A stretch of DNA of 64,000 nt. Source: Kluyvera ascorbata ATCC 33433 (GTDB lineage Bacteria > Pseudomonadota > Gammaproteobacteria > Enterobacterales > Enterobacteriaceae). Below, piece by piece: positions 15,035 through 23,973 of this stretch; position 1 is the first letter of the stretch, and the number at the start of each line of letters is the position of its first letter. The notes under the pieces were generated by a model. It was not told the DNA's origin, did not search any database, and worked only from the letters and a program-made list of their open reading frames with translations. Location: the NCBI RefSeq assembly GCF_000735365.1, contig NZ_JMPL01000001.1, forward strand, positions 62,001 through 126,000, written 5' to 3'. The translations under genes and the position numbers were made by a program.

Positions 15035-16009
15035 ATGCTCTTAGCCACGGCTCTGTTAATTATTGGTTTACTTCTGGTGGTCTACAGCGCCGACCGCCTC
15101 GTGTATTCCGCCTCCATTCTGTGCCGTGCTTTAGGTGTTCCCCCCCTGATTATAGGTATAACCGTTGTCAGCATCGGTACCTCACTGCCGGAAATCATCG
15201 TCTCCGCGGCCGCCTCGCTGCACGGGCAGGTCGATCTGGCCATCGGCACCGCCGTCGGCTCTAATATCGTCAACATTCTGCTCATTCTTGGGCTTACCGC
15301 CCTGTTCCACCCATTTACCGTGCATTCTGATATTCTGCGCCGCGAATTACCGCTAATGTTGGTCGTAAGCCTGGTCGCTGGGTATGTCCTGTATGATGGA
15401 GAACTGTCCTGGTTTGACGGTGTCTTTTTATTTATTCTGGCCGGATTATGGCTGTTGTTTATCATTAAAATAGCCCGTCTCGCCGAACGTCAGGGTAACG
15501 ACAAATTTACCCAGGAGCAGTTATCCGAACTGCCGCGCGACGGTTCTCTGCCCGTCGCCTGTTTATGGCTTGGCGTCGCGCTGATTGTCATGCCAATGGC
15601 GACCAGAATGGTCATCGATAACGCGACCGTGCTGGCGAACTACTTCGCCATGAGCGAACTGACCATCGGCCTGACCGTTATCGCGCTGGGCACCAGCCTG
15701 CCAGAGCTGGCAACCGCTATCGCAGGCGTGCGCAAAGGTGAAAACGATATTGCCGTCGGCAACATTATCGGCTCGAACTTCTTTAATATTGCTATCGTAC
15801 TGGGGATCCCCGCCCTCATCGCGCCGGGAACGTTTAATCCCCTCGCGTTTACCCGTGACTATGGCGTAATGATGCTGGTCAGCGTGGTCTTCGCTCTGCT
15901 TTGCTGGCGTCGACGCCAGGTTGGCCGCGTCGCCGGTTTACTGTTAATCAGCGGGTTTGTGTTATGGCTGGCGCTGCTTTACTGGGGCACGCCGCTTTTC
16001 ATCGATTGA
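15035..16009 (+). CDS. yrbG: Putative calcium/sodium:cation antiporter YrbG
   Basis: 324-residue inner-membrane protein of the CaCA exchanger family. Two alpha repeats are visible, each with GTSLPE (residues about 50 and 225), and the second continues VRKGENDIAVGNIIGSNFFN. About ten membrane helices. The start is the ATG at 15035; a TTG directly before it is in frame but not needed. First gene of the run leading into kdsD-lptB. Ion specificity is unproven. Confidence 0.94.
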   Translation: MLLATALLIIGLLLVVYSADRLVYSASILCRALGVPPLIIGITVVSIGTSLPEIIVSAAASLHGQVDLAIGTAVGSNIVNILLILGLTALFHPFTVHSDILRRELPLMLVVSLVAGYVLYDGELSWFDGVFLFILAGLWLLFIIKIARLAERQGNDKFTQEQLSELPRDGSLPVACLWLGVALIVMPMATRMVIDNATVLANYFAMSELTIGLTVIALGTSLPELATAIAGVRKGENDIAVGNIIGSNFFNIAIVLGIPALIAPGTFNPLAFTRDYGVMMLVSVVFALLCWRRRQVGRVAGLLLISGFVLWLALLYWGTPLFID

Positions 16010-16023
16010 ACTGGGATAACATT

Positions 16024-17010
16024 ATGTCGCAAATAGATTTGCCGTCAGATTTCGACTTCCAGCAGGCAGGAAGAGACGTTCTGGCGATTGAACGGGAAGG
16101 GCTGGAACAGCTTGATCAATACATTAATCAGGACTTTAGCGAAGCCTGCGAGAAGATCTTCTACTGCACCGGCAAAGTGGTCGTCATGGGAATGGGCAAA
16201 TCCGGGCATATTGGCCGCAAGATGGCAGCCACCTTCGCCAGCACCGGGACTTCTGCCTTTTTTGTTCACCCTGGTGAGGCAGCACACGGCGATTTAGGCA
16301 TGGTAACACCCCAGGATGTGGTGATTGCCCTATCCAACTCCGGCGAGTCCAATGAAATTCTGGCGCTGATCCCGGTATTAAAACGTCTGCGCGTACCGCT
16401 TATCTGTATGACCAGCCGACCAGACAGCAGCATGGGCCGCGCGGCGGATATTCATTTGTGCGTCAAAGTCCCGCGTGAAGCCTGCCCGTTAGGGCTCGCT
16501 CCGACGTCCAGCACCACCGCAGCGCTGGTAATGGGCGATGCGCTGGCCGTTGCGTTGCTGAAAGCGCGCGGCTTTACCGCAGAAGATTTTGCGCTCTCCC
16601 ACCCCGGTGGCGCATTAGGCCGCAAGCTTCTGCTGCGCGTTAACGATATTATGCACACTGGCGATGAGATACCGCACGTCAGCGTTGATGCCTCACTACG
16701 AGATGCCCTGCTGGAAATTACCCGTAAAAATCTGGGTATGACGGCCATCTGCGATGACAACATGCAGATCAAAGGTATTTTCACCGACGGCGACCTGCGA
16801 CGCATCTTCGATACCGGTGCCGATGTGCGCAGCCTCGGCATTGCCGACGTCATGACGCCGGGCGGCATTCGTATTCGCCCCGGCATGCTGGCGGTCGATG
16901 CGCTGAACCTGATGCAATCCCGTCATATCACCTGCGTGCTGGTTGCCGATGGCGACCATCTGCTAGGTGTGATACATATGCACGACCTACTGCGCGCAGG
17001 CGTAGTGTAA
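16024..17010 (+). CDS. kdsD: D-arabinose 5-phosphate isomerase KdsD
   Basis: Converts ribulose 5-phosphate to arabinose 5-phosphate, the first step of Kdo synthesis for LPS. 328 residues from the ATG at 16024 (MSQIDLPSDFDFQQ). An N-terminal SIS domain (GMGKSGHIGRKMAATFASTGT, ALSNSGESNEIL) is followed by two CBS domains from about residue 210 (VNDIMHTGDE, IADVMTPGGIRIR). The frame is open upstream, but that would overlap yrbG heavily. Confidence 0.97.
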   Translation: MSQIDLPSDFDFQQAGRDVLAIEREGLEQLDQYINQDFSEACEKIFYCTGKVVVMGMGKSGHIGRKMAATFASTGTSAFFVHPGEAAHGDLGMVTPQDVVIALSNSGESNEILALIPVLKRLRVPLICMTSRPDSSMGRAADIHLCVKVPREACPLGLAPTSSTTAALVMGDALAVALLKARGFTAEDFALSHPGGALGRKLLLRVNDIMHTGDEIPHVSVDASLRDALLEITRKNLGMTAICDDNMQIKGIFTDGDLRRIFDTGADVRSLGIADVMTPGGIRIRPGMLAVDALNLMQSRHITCVLVADGDHLLGVIHMHDLLRAGVV

Positions 17011-17025
17011 TCAAGGATATAAAGA

Positions 17026-17592
17026 ATGAGTAATGCTGTCGCATCGGTCGCCACCTGTTATGGCCCGGTGAGTCCACAATTTATGGCGAAGGCGGAGAAA
17101 ATCCGTCTGCTTATCCTCGACGTCGACGGGGTGCTTTCTGACGGCCTGATTTACATGGGCAACAGCGGTGAAGAACTCAAAGCGTTTAACGTCCGCGACG
17201 GCTATGGCGTACGCTGTGCGCTCACTTCAGATATCGAAGTGGCGATAATTACCGGGCGAAAAGCTAAACTGTTAGAAGACCGCTGTGCGACGCTTGGCAT
17301 CACCCATCTTTACCAGGGGCAGTCAGATAAACTGATCGCCTACCGTGAACTGCTCGCCACGCTGAACCTCCAGCCGGAAGAGGTCGCCTACGTCGGCGAC
17401 GATCTGATTGACTGGCCGGTGATGGCGGAAATTGGCCTCAGCGTAGCGGTGGCGGATGCACACCCGCTGCTGCTGCCTCGCGCCGACTATGTGACGCGTA
17501 TTGCAGGCGGCCGCGGCGCCGTTCGTGAAGTCTGCGACCTGCTGCTGATGGCGCAAGGGAAGCTGGAAGAAGCCAAAGGGCAATCGATATGA
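17026..17592 (+). CDS. kdsC: 3-deoxy-D-manno-octulosonate 8-phosphate phosphatase KdsC
   Basis: HAD-family phosphatase releasing Kdo from Kdo-8-phosphate in LPS biosynthesis. 188 residues. The nucleophile D32 and acid/base D34 lie in LILDVDGVLSDG; motif II is IITGR and motif IV VAYVGDDLIDWPVM. The last codons overlap lptC by four bases. Confidence 0.97.
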   Translation: MSNAVASVATCYGPVSPQFMAKAEKIRLLILDVDGVLSDGLIYMGNSGEELKAFNVRDGYGVRCALTSDIEVAIITGRKAKLLEDRCATLGITHLYQGQSDKLIAYRELLATLNLQPEEVAYVGDDLIDWPVMAEIGLSVAVADAHPLLLPRADYVTRIAGGRGAVREVCDLLLMAQGKLEEAKGQSI

Positions 17593-18164
17593 GTAAAACC
17601 AGACGTTGGGTTATCATTGTGCTATCGCTGGTGGCGCTTGTCCTGATCGGCCTGAACCTTGCCGATAAAGACGACAGCAGCCAGGTCGTGATTAACGCAA
17701 ACGATCCAACCTATAAAAGCGAACATACCGATACCGTGGTGTACAGCCCCGAAGGCGCACTGAGCTACCGGTTAACCGCCGAGCATGTGGAGTATTTTTC
17801 CGATCAGGCAATATCGTGGTTTACCCACCCGTTCCTGACCACCTTTGACGCGAATAAAGTACCAACCTGGTCGATTAAAGCCGATAAAGCCAAGCTGACT
17901 AACGACCGCATGCTCTATCTCTATGGGCACGTTGAAATCAACGCGCTGACAGAAGACGCACAACTGCGTAAGATTACGACGGATAATGCCCAGGTGAACC
18001 TGACGACTCAGGATGTTTCCTCTGACGATCTGGTGACGTTATACGGAACAACATTTAATTCCAGCGGCCTGAAAATGCGCGGCAATTTACGCAGCAAGAA
18101 CGCCGAGTTGATTGAAAAGGTTAGAACCTCTTATGAAATTCAGAACAAACAAACTCAGCCTTAA
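17589..18164 (+). CDS. lptC: LPS export protein LptC
   Basis: Bitopic inner-membrane component of the Lpt bridge that takes LPS from LptB2FG and passes it to LptA. 191 residues: one membrane helix at about 7-25 (VIIVLSLVALVLIGLNL), then a periplasmic beta-jellyroll. Its 3' end overlaps lptA by 32 bases. Confidence 0.97.
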   Translation: MSKTRRWVIIVLSLVALVLIGLNLADKDDSSQVVINANDPTYKSEHTDTVVYSPEGALSYRLTAEHVEYFSDQAISWFTHPFLTTFDANKVPTWSIKADKAKLTNDRMLYLYGHVEINALTEDAQLRKITTDNAQVNLTTQDVSSDDLVTLYGTTFNSSGLKMRGNLRSKNAELIEKVRTSYEIQNKQTQP

Positions 18165-18687
18165 GCTGGCACTTGCCGGTTCTTTGCTGGCCGCCAGCCT
18201 GCCGGCCATGGCGCTTACTGGCGATACCAATCAGCCGATTCATATTGAATCCGATCAGCAGTCGCTGGATATGCAGGGCAACATCGTCACCTTCACCGGT
18301 AACGTCGTGGTGACCCAGGGCAGTATCAAAATCAATGCCGATAAGGTCGTCGTGACTCGTCCAGCGGACCAGAAAGGTAAAGAAGTCATCGACGGCTACG
18401 GTAACCCGGCCACCTTCTACCAGATGCAGGACAACGGCAAGCCGGTAAAAGGCCGCGCCTCGAAAATGCATTACGAGCTGGCGAACGACTTCGTCGTACT
18501 GACCGGCAATGCTTACCTTGAGCAGTTGGATAGCAACATCAAAGGCGACAAGATCACCTATCTGGTCAAAGAGCAGAAAATGCAGGCGTTTAGCGATAAA
18601 GGCAAACGCGTGACCACCGTTCTGGTTCCGTCGCAGCTGCAGGACAAATCCAAAGACCAGGCTCCGGCACAGAAGAAGAGTAACTAA
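18133..18687 (+). CDS. lptA: Periplasmic LPS-bridge protein LptA
   Basis: Periplasmic protein whose beta-jellyroll repeats form the bridge carrying LPS to LptD. 184 residues from the ATG at 18133 (MKFRTNKLSLKLALAG). Signal peptide 1-27 (cleavage after PAMA). The OstA-like domain DTNQPIHIESDQQSLDMQGN follows. The start lies inside lptC, as in E. coli, where lptC also carries a sigma-E promoter for lptAB. Confidence 0.97.
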   Translation: MKFRTNKLSLKLALAGSLLAASLPAMALTGDTNQPIHIESDQQSLDMQGNIVTFTGNVVVTQGSIKINADKVVVTRPADQKGKEVIDGYGNPATFYQMQDNGKPVKGRASKMHYELANDFVVLTGNAYLEQLDSNIKGDKITYLVKEQKMQAFSDKGKRVTTVLVPSQLQDKSKDQAPAQKKSN

Positions 18688-18693
18688 TTCGTT

Positions 18694-19419
18694 ATGGCGA
18701 CATTAACTGCAAAAAATCTGGCAAAGGCCTACAAAGGCCGCCGCGTCGTGGAAGATGTCAGTCTGACCGTGAATTCCGGTGAGATTGTGGGCCTGCTTGG
18801 GCCAAACGGCGCGGGCAAAACCACCACCTTCTACATGGTCGTTGGGATCGTGCCGCGCGATGCCGGCAATATCATCATCGACGATGAAGACATCAGCCTG
18901 CTGCCGCTGCACGCGCGCGCGCGTCGCGGCATTGGCTATCTGCCGCAGGAAGCCTCGATTTTCCGTCGTCTGAGCGTCTATGACAACCTGATGGCGGTGC
19001 TGCAGATCCGTGACGATCTGAGCAACGAGCAGCGCGAAGACCGCGCCAAAGAGCTGATGGAAGAGTTTCACATCGAGCATCTGCGCGATAGCCTGGGCCA
19101 GGCGCTTTCCGGCGGTGAACGTCGCCGCGTTGAAATCGCCCGTGCACTGGCGGCAAACCCGAAATTTATCCTGCTGGATGAACCGTTTGCCGGCGTTGAC
19201 CCGATCTCCGTTATCGATATCAAACGCATCATCGAACACCTCCGTGACAGCGGCCTTGGCGTGCTTATCACCGACCACAACGTACGTGAAACGCTGGCCG
19301 TATGTGAACGCGCCTATATCGTCAGCCAGGGGCACCTGATTGCCCACGGCACCCCGCAGGAGATCCTACAAGACGAACATGTTAAACGCGTGTATCTTGG
19401 GGAAGACTTCAGACTCTGA
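18694..19419 (+). CDS. lptB: LPS export ABC transporter ATPase LptB
   Basis: Cytoplasmic ATPase of LptB2FG, which extracts LPS from the inner membrane. 241 residues: Walker [10 protein letters not shown] at 36-44, signature [16 protein letters not shown], Walker [14 protein letters not shown], switch histidine in ITDHNVRET. Six bases after lptA and 45 before rpoN. Confidence 0.98.
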   Translation: MATLTAKNLAKAYKGRRVVEDVSLTVNSGEIVGLLGPNGAGKTTTFYMVVGIVPRDAGNIIIDDEDISLLPLHARARRGIGYLPQEASIFRRLSVYDNLMAVLQIRDDLSNEQREDRAKELMEEFHIEHLRDSLGQALSGGERRRVEIARALAANPKFILLDEPFAGVDPISVIDIKRIIEHLRDSGLGVLITDHNVRETLAVCERAYIVSQGHLIAHGTPQEILQDEHVKRVYLGEDFRL

Positions 19420-19464
19420 TAGGGTAGTGGTTTACGACGTTAGCGGGAGATATTCGTTCTGAAC

Positions 19465-20898
19465 ATGAAGCAAGGTTTGCAATTAAGGCTCAGCCAACAG
19501 CTTGCCATGACGCCACAGCTGCAGCAGGCAATCCGTCTGTTGCAACTGTCTACGCTGGAACTTCAGCAGGAACTCCAGCAAGCGCTGGAGAGCAACCCCC
19601 TGCTTGAGCAAACCGATCTTCACGAAGAAGTTGAGACCCAGGAAACCGTCGATAACGAAACGCTGGACAGCGTCGACGCGCTGGAAAAGCCCGATATGCC
19701 CGAAGAGCTGCCGCTCGACGCCAGCTGGGATGAAATCTACACCGCCGGAACCCCTTCCGGAACCGGGGCTGATTATCAGGACGATGAACTGCCGGTGTAT
19801 CAGGGCGAAACCACTCAGTCACTGCAAGACTATCTGATGTGGCAGGTTGAGCTAACGCCGTTTACCGATACCGACCGGGCCATTGCGACCTCGATTGTCG
19901 ACGCGGTAGACGATACCGGCTATCTCACCGTCACGGTGGAAGACATTCATGAAGGCATCGGCGATGACGAGATTGGTCTCGATGAAGTGGAAGCCGTGCT
20001 CAAACGGATCCAACGATTCGATCCGGTCGGCGTCGCCGCTAAAGATCTCCGCGATTGCCTGCTGATCCAACTCTCTCAGTTCTCTCCTACTACGCCGCGC
20101 ATCGACGAAGCCCGCCTGATTATCAGCGATCATCTCGATCTGCTCGCTAATCATGACTTCCGCTCGCTGATGCGCGTCACGCGTCTGAAAGAAGACGTGT
20201 TGAAAGAGGCGGTGGATCTGATCCAATCATTGGATCCGCGCCCAGGTCAATCGATCCAGACCGGCGAGCCGGAGTATGTGATCCCTGACGTGCTGGTGCG
20301 CAAGGTAAACGGCCGCTGGGCCGTTGAATTGAACGCCGACAGCATCCCGCGCCTGCAAATCAACCAGCACTACGCGGGCATGTGTAACAACGCCCGTAAT
20401 GACGCCGACAGCCAGTTTATCCGCAGCAACCTGCAGGATGCGAAGTGGCTGATTAAGAGTCTTGAGAGCCGTAACGATACGCTACTGCGGGTAAGTCGCT
20501 GCATCGTCGAGCAGCAGCAGGCCTTTTTCGATCTCGGCGAAGAGTATATGAAACCGATGGTGCTGGCGGACATCGCCCAGACCGTCGAAATGCACGAGTC
20601 CACGATTTCGCGTGTTACCACGCAAAAGTATTTGCATAGCCCACGAGGCATTTTCGAGCTTAAGTATTTCTTTTCCAGTCACGTCAGCACCGAGGGCGGT
20701 GGCGAAGCTTCGTCCACGGCGATTCGCGCGCTGGTTAAGAAATTAATTGCCGCGGAGAACCCCGCAAAACCACTGAGCGACAGTAAACTGACCACCATGC
20801 TCTCTGAACAGGGTATCATGGTGGCACGGCGTACCGTTGCAAAGTACCGAGAGTCTTTATCCATTCCGCCGTCTAACCAGCGTAAACAACTGGTCTGA
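19465..20898 (+). CDS. rpoN: RNA polymerase sigma-54 factor
   Basis: Alternative sigma factor for nitrogen assimilation and other enhancer-dependent promoters. 477 residues. The Gln/Leu-rich region I ([20 protein letters not shown]) is followed by an acidic region II, a core-binding domain, a helix-turn-helix ([14 protein letters not shown]) and the RpoN box [10 protein letters not shown] near residue 455. It heads rpoN-hpf-ptsN-rapZ-npr. Confidence 0.98.
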   Translation: MKQGLQLRLSQQLAMTPQLQQAIRLLQLSTLELQQELQQALESNPLLEQTDLHEEVETQETVDNETLDSVDALEKPDMPEELPLDASWDEIYTAGTPSGTGADYQDDELPVYQGETTQSLQDYLMWQVELTPFTDTDRAIATSIVDAVDDTGYLTVTVEDIHEGIGDDEIGLDEVEAVLKRIQRFDPVGVAAKDLRDCLLIQLSQFSPTTPRIDEARLIISDHLDLLANHDFRSLMRVTRLKEDVLKEAVDLIQSLDPRPGQSIQTGEPEYVIPDVLVRKVNGRWAVELNADSIPRLQINQHYAGMCNNARNDADSQFIRSNLQDAKWLIKSLESRNDTLLRVSRCIVEQQQAFFDLGEEYMKPMVLADIAQTVEMHESTISRVTTQKYLHSPRGIFELKYFFSSHVSTEGGGEASSTAIRALVKKLIAAENPAKPLSDSKLTTMLSEQGIMVARRTVAKYRESLSIPPSNQRKQLV

Positions 20899-20920
20899 CA
20901 CAACTGATAAGGAAGACACT

Positions 20921-21208
20921 ATGCAGCTCAACATCACTGGACACAACGTCGAAATTACCGATGCGATGCGCGAATTTGTGAATGCGAAATTCGTTAAGCT
21001 CGAACAGTATTTCGAGAGGATCAATCAGGTCTACATTGTGTTAAAGGTGGAGAAATTGACGCACATCTCGGACGCCACATTGCACGTTAACGGAGGCGAA
21101 CTTCATGCCAGCGCGGAAGGGCAGGATATGTACGCCGCCATCGACGGTTTGATTGATAAACTGGCGAGACAGTTAAACAAGCATAAAGATAAACTAAAAC
21201 AACATTGA
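20921..21208 (+). CDS. hpf: Ribosome hibernation promoting factor (short form)
   Basis: 95-residue short HPF that binds the 30S decoding region and promotes 100S dimers in stationary phase. Starts at the ATG at 20921 (MQLNITGHNVEITDAMRE), after a good GGAAG site and 22 bases from rpoN. The longer frame into rpoN is not supported. Confidence 0.97.
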   Translation: MQLNITGHNVEITDAMREFVNAKFVKLEQYFERINQVYIVLKVEKLTHISDATLHVNGGELHASAEGQDMYAAIDGLIDKLARQLNKHKDKLKQH

Positions 21209-21263
21209 TTGTCCGAGCAGTCGCCCGATATGCCCGCATACCGGGCGATGCTTAGGTGAAATT

Positions 21264-21752
21264 ATGACAAATAACGATTCGGCTCTTCAACTGAGCAATG
21301 TCCTTAACCAGGAATGTACCCGCAGTGCTGTTCACTGTCAGAGTAAAAAACGCGCGCTGGAAATCATCAGCGAACTGGCGGCAAAACAGCTGAGCCTGCC
21401 TCCGCAGGTTGTCTTTGAGGCAATTTTGACCCGCGAGAAGATGGGCAGTACCGGCATTGGTAACGGTATCGCTATTCCTCACGGCAAGCTGGAAGAAGAT
21501 ACGCTGCGCGCGGTTGGCGTGTTTGTGCAGCTGGAAACCCCGATCGCCTTCGATGCCATCGACAATCAGCCCGTCGATTTACTCTTTGCGCTCCTGGTGC
21601 CGGCAGACCAGACCAAAACCCACCTGCATACGCTTTCTCTGGTGGCAAAACGCCTGGCGGATAAAACCATTTGCCGTCGTCTGCGTGCTGCGCAGAGCGA
21701 CGAAGAGCTGTATCAAATCATCACCGATACGGAAACCCACGATGATGCATAA
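21264..21752 (+). CDS. ptsN: Nitrogen PTS enzyme IIA (PtsN)
   Basis: Phosphoacceptor of the PtsP-Npr-PtsN regulatory chain, affecting K+ transport and sigma-E/nitrogen responses. 162 residues, one shorter than K-12. The phosphorylated H73 is in GIAIPHGK. It lies between hpf and rapZ. Confidence 0.97.
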   Translation: MTNNDSALQLSNVLNQECTRSAVHCQSKKRALEIISELAAKQLSLPPQVVFEAILTREKMGSTGIGNGIAIPHGKLEEDTLRAVGVFVQLETPIAFDAIDNQPVDLLFALLVPADQTKTHLHTLSLVAKRLADKTICRRLRAAQSDEELYQIITDTETHDDA

Positions 21753-21785
21753 TGGACATCACGTCGTTCTGAGGAGAAACGGTAC

Positions 21786-22640
21786 ATGGTACTGATGATC
21801 GTCAGCGGCCGCTCAGGCTCCGGAAAATCGGTCGCCCTGCGCGCGCTGGAAGATATGGGCTTTTACTGCGTCGATAACCTACCGGTCGTGCTGCTGCCAG
21901 AATTGGCAAAAACGCTTGCCGACCGTGAGATATCCGCCGCCGTCAGCATTGACGTGCGTAACATGCCCGAATCACCGGAAATCTTTGAGCGGGCAATGGA
22001 AAACCTGCCGGATAACTTCTCCCCGCAGCTGTTGTTCCTTGATGCCGATCGCAACACCCTGATTCGCCGCTACAGCGATACCCGCCGTCTGCACCCACTC
22101 TCCAGTAAGAATCTGTCGCTGGAAAGCGCCATTGATGAAGAGAGTAACCTGCTGGAACCGCTGCGCTCTCGTGCCGACCTTATCGTCGACACCTCCGAAA
22201 TGTCAGTTCATGAACTGGCCGAGATGCTGCGTACTCGCCTGCTGGGTAAACGCGAGCGTGAGCTGACGATGGTATTCGAATCCTTTGGCTTCAAGCACGG
22301 CATTCCTATCGATGCTGACTACGTTTTCGACGTACGCTTCCTGCCAAACCCGCACTGGGATCCTAAGCTGCGTCCGATGACTGGCCTGGATAAACCGGTC
22401 GCCGCGTTCCTCGACAGGCACACGGAAGTTCACAATTTTATCTATCAAACGCGCAGCTATCTTGAGCTATGGTTACCTATGCTGGAAACCAACAACCGTA
22501 GCTATCTGACCGTTGCTATCGGTTGTACTGGCGGTAAACACCGTTCGGTCTACGTTGCCGAACAGCTGGCTGACTACTTCCGCTCGCGCGGTAAGAACGT
22601 GCAGTCTCGTCACCGGACGCTGGAAAAACGCAAATCATGA
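21786..22640 (+). CDS. rapZ: RNase adapter protein RapZ
   Basis: RNA-binding adapter that delivers the sRNA GlmZ to RNase E, so setting GlmS and glucosamine-6-phosphate levels. 284 residues: Walker A GRSGSGKS at 8-15, a [10 protein letters not shown] region, the conserved C-terminal [11 protein letters not shown], and a basic tail ([11 protein letters not shown]). The final four bases overlap npr. Confidence 0.97.
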   Translation: MVLMIVSGRSGSGKSVALRALEDMGFYCVDNLPVVLLPELAKTLADREISAAVSIDVRNMPESPEIFERAMENLPDNFSPQLLFLDADRNTLIRRYSDTRRLHPLSSKNLSLESAIDEESNLLEPLRSRADLIVDTSEMSVHELAEMLRTRLLGKRERELTMVFESFGFKHGIPIDADYVFDVRFLPNPHWDPKLRPMTGLDKPVAAFLDRHTEVHNFIYQTRSYLELWLPMLETNNRSYLTVAIGCTGGKHRSVYVAEQLADYFRSRGKNVQSRHRTLEKRKS

Positions 22641-22909
22641 CCGTAAAGCAGACCGTTGAGATAACCAACAAGCTGGGCATGCACGCTCGCCCGGCGATGA
22701 AGCTGTTTGAGCTGATGCAACATTTCGACGCAGAAGTTCTGCTGCGTAACGATGAAGGGACCGAAGCGGAGGCAAATAGCGTGATTGCGCTGCTGATGCT
22801 GGACTCGGCCAAGGGTCGCCAGATTGAAGTCGAAGCCACCGGGCCGCAGGAAGAAGAAGCGCTGGCCGCGGTGATTGCGCTGTTTAACGCCGGGTTCGAC
22901 GAAGACTAG
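22637..22909 (+). CDS. npr: Phosphocarrier protein NPr
   Basis: HPr-like phosphocarrier of the nitrogen PTS, 90 residues. The phosphorylated H16 is in [12 protein letters not shown]. Translationally coupled to rapZ. Last gene of the rpoN operon; a REP pair follows. E. coli has yrbL nearby, which is absent here. Confidence 0.97.
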   Translation: MTVKQTVEITNKLGMHARPAMKLFELMQHFDAEVLLRNDEGTEAEANSVIALLMLDSAKGRQIEVEATGPQEEEALAAVIALFNAGFDED

Positions 22910-22913
22910 TCTC

Positions 22914-23002
22914 GTAGGCCGGATAAGGCGTTTACGCCGCCATCCGGCGATACAGCGGCGCCTTACAATGCCTGATGGCGCTACGCTTATCAGGCCTACA
23001 AA
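22914..23002. repeat. REP pair (BIME) between npr and mtgA
   Basis: Two palindromic units in tandem. The first (22914-22948) reads GTAGGCCGGATAAGGCG...CGCCATCCGGC; the second (about 22964-23002) has CCTGATGGCGCTACGCTTATCAGGCCTAC. They lie between convergent genes, the usual place for REP elements. Confidence 0.8.
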
Positions 23003-23020
23003 ATTCACCGCAACCTGCGG

Positions 23021-23740
23021 TTAATACAGCTTGTTCTCCCGCATAAACCCCTCTCCGCCCAATTGACGCATCTGACGTAAAATCCACGCCTGGCGACTAC
23101 GCACATACCCTGACGGCGCGCTGGCTTTAAAACGGATCGGGTTCGGCAACACGGCGGCCAGCAGTGCGGCTTCGGCCATCGTCAACCTGCTCGCGGGCTT
23201 GTGGAAATAGCGTTGAGACGCGGCTTCCACGCCAAAAATACCGTCACCGAATTCAGCAATGTTCAGGTACACGGTCAGGATGCGTTTCTTACTCCAGACT
23301 GTTTCCATGCCCAGCGTCAGACCCGCTTCCAGCCCTTTACGCACCCAGCTACGTCCATCCCACAAGAACAGGTTTTTCGCCGTTTGCTGCGAGAGCGTAG
23401 AAGCTCCGCGGATACGGTTTTCATTGCGCTCGTTGTGCGCCAGCGCTTTCTCAATCGCCGAGACGTCAAACCCCCAATGATCCGGGAATTTTTGGTCTTC
23501 AGCGGCAATCACCGCCAGCCCCATAAACGGCGAGATAGCACTCATGCTGACCCAATCAGAGTGCGCCACGTAGCCAAAGTCGCCCGTCATCCAGGCGCCA
23601 AGCTGACGCTCAATCATCACTGCGGAAAATGGAACCGGCAAAAAACTGAACGCGGCGATGCCGCCGCCCCAGAAAAGCGCCAGCAGCAGCAACAGTCGCC
23701 AGAACAATTGTTTTAGCCCCGCTACTTTCATTAAAGCCAT
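23021..23740 (-). CDS. mtgA: Monofunctional biosynthetic peptidoglycan transglycosylase MtgA
   Basis: Polymerises lipid II into glycan strands at the septum. 239 residues from the ATG at 23740 ([15 protein letters not shown]); the longer frame to 23824 is not supported by family alignment. One membrane helix at about 14-35, then a GT51 domain with [14 protein letters not shown] and [17 protein letters not shown]. In E. coli elbB lies between arcB and mtgA; here it is missing, so ArcZ and mtgA share a short divergent region. Confidence 0.95.
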   Translation of the reverse strand: MALMKVAGLKQLFWRLLLLLALFWGGGIAAFSFLPVPFSAVMIERQLGAWMTGDFGYVAHSDWVSMSAISPFMGLAVIAAEDQKFPDHWGFDVSAIEKALAHNERNENRIRGASTLSQQTAKNLFLWDGRSWVRKGLEAGLTLGMETVWSKKRILTVYLNIAEFGDGIFGVEAASQRYFHKPASRLTMAEAALLAAVLPNPIRFKASAPSGYVRSRQAWILRQMRQLGGEGFMRENKLY

Positions 23741-23853
23741 CTTCTTCACGCTAACTCTCTGACGCCGATTAATATTTCTGATTAAGTCGTTATGCTTCAC
23801 ACATTTTACTGATTCACGTAACAAACATTTTAAGTTTTGCTATCTTATTGAGC

Positions 23854-23973
23854 GTGCAATCGTATTTCAGGTTGTGTCATCAACAAAAAACAAGCTAATC
23901 ATCTGACGCAGCCACCAGTTCCCTGGTGTTGGCGCAGTATTCGCGCACCCCGGTCTAGCCGGGGTCATTTTTT
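23854..23973 (+). ncRNA. arcZ: ArcZ (RyhA/SraH) Hfq-dependent small RNA
   Basis: Trans-acting sRNA that activates rpoS and represses flhDC and other mRNAs. The 3' half (about 23919-23973) matches the processed E. coli ArcZ as I remember it: the seed CCCTGGTGTTGGCGCAGTAT and the terminator stem ACCCCGG TCTA GCCGGGGT, then CATTTTTT. The 5' half is diverged. A TATCTT at 23841-23846 is a plausible -10, placing the start near 23854 and giving about 120 nt. It converges with arcB and overlaps the arcB stop by about nine bases. Confidence 0.92.

Noticed and set aside
23741-23824. Longer MtgA N-terminus
   Set aside because: The added residues do not match the family and run toward the ArcZ promoter.
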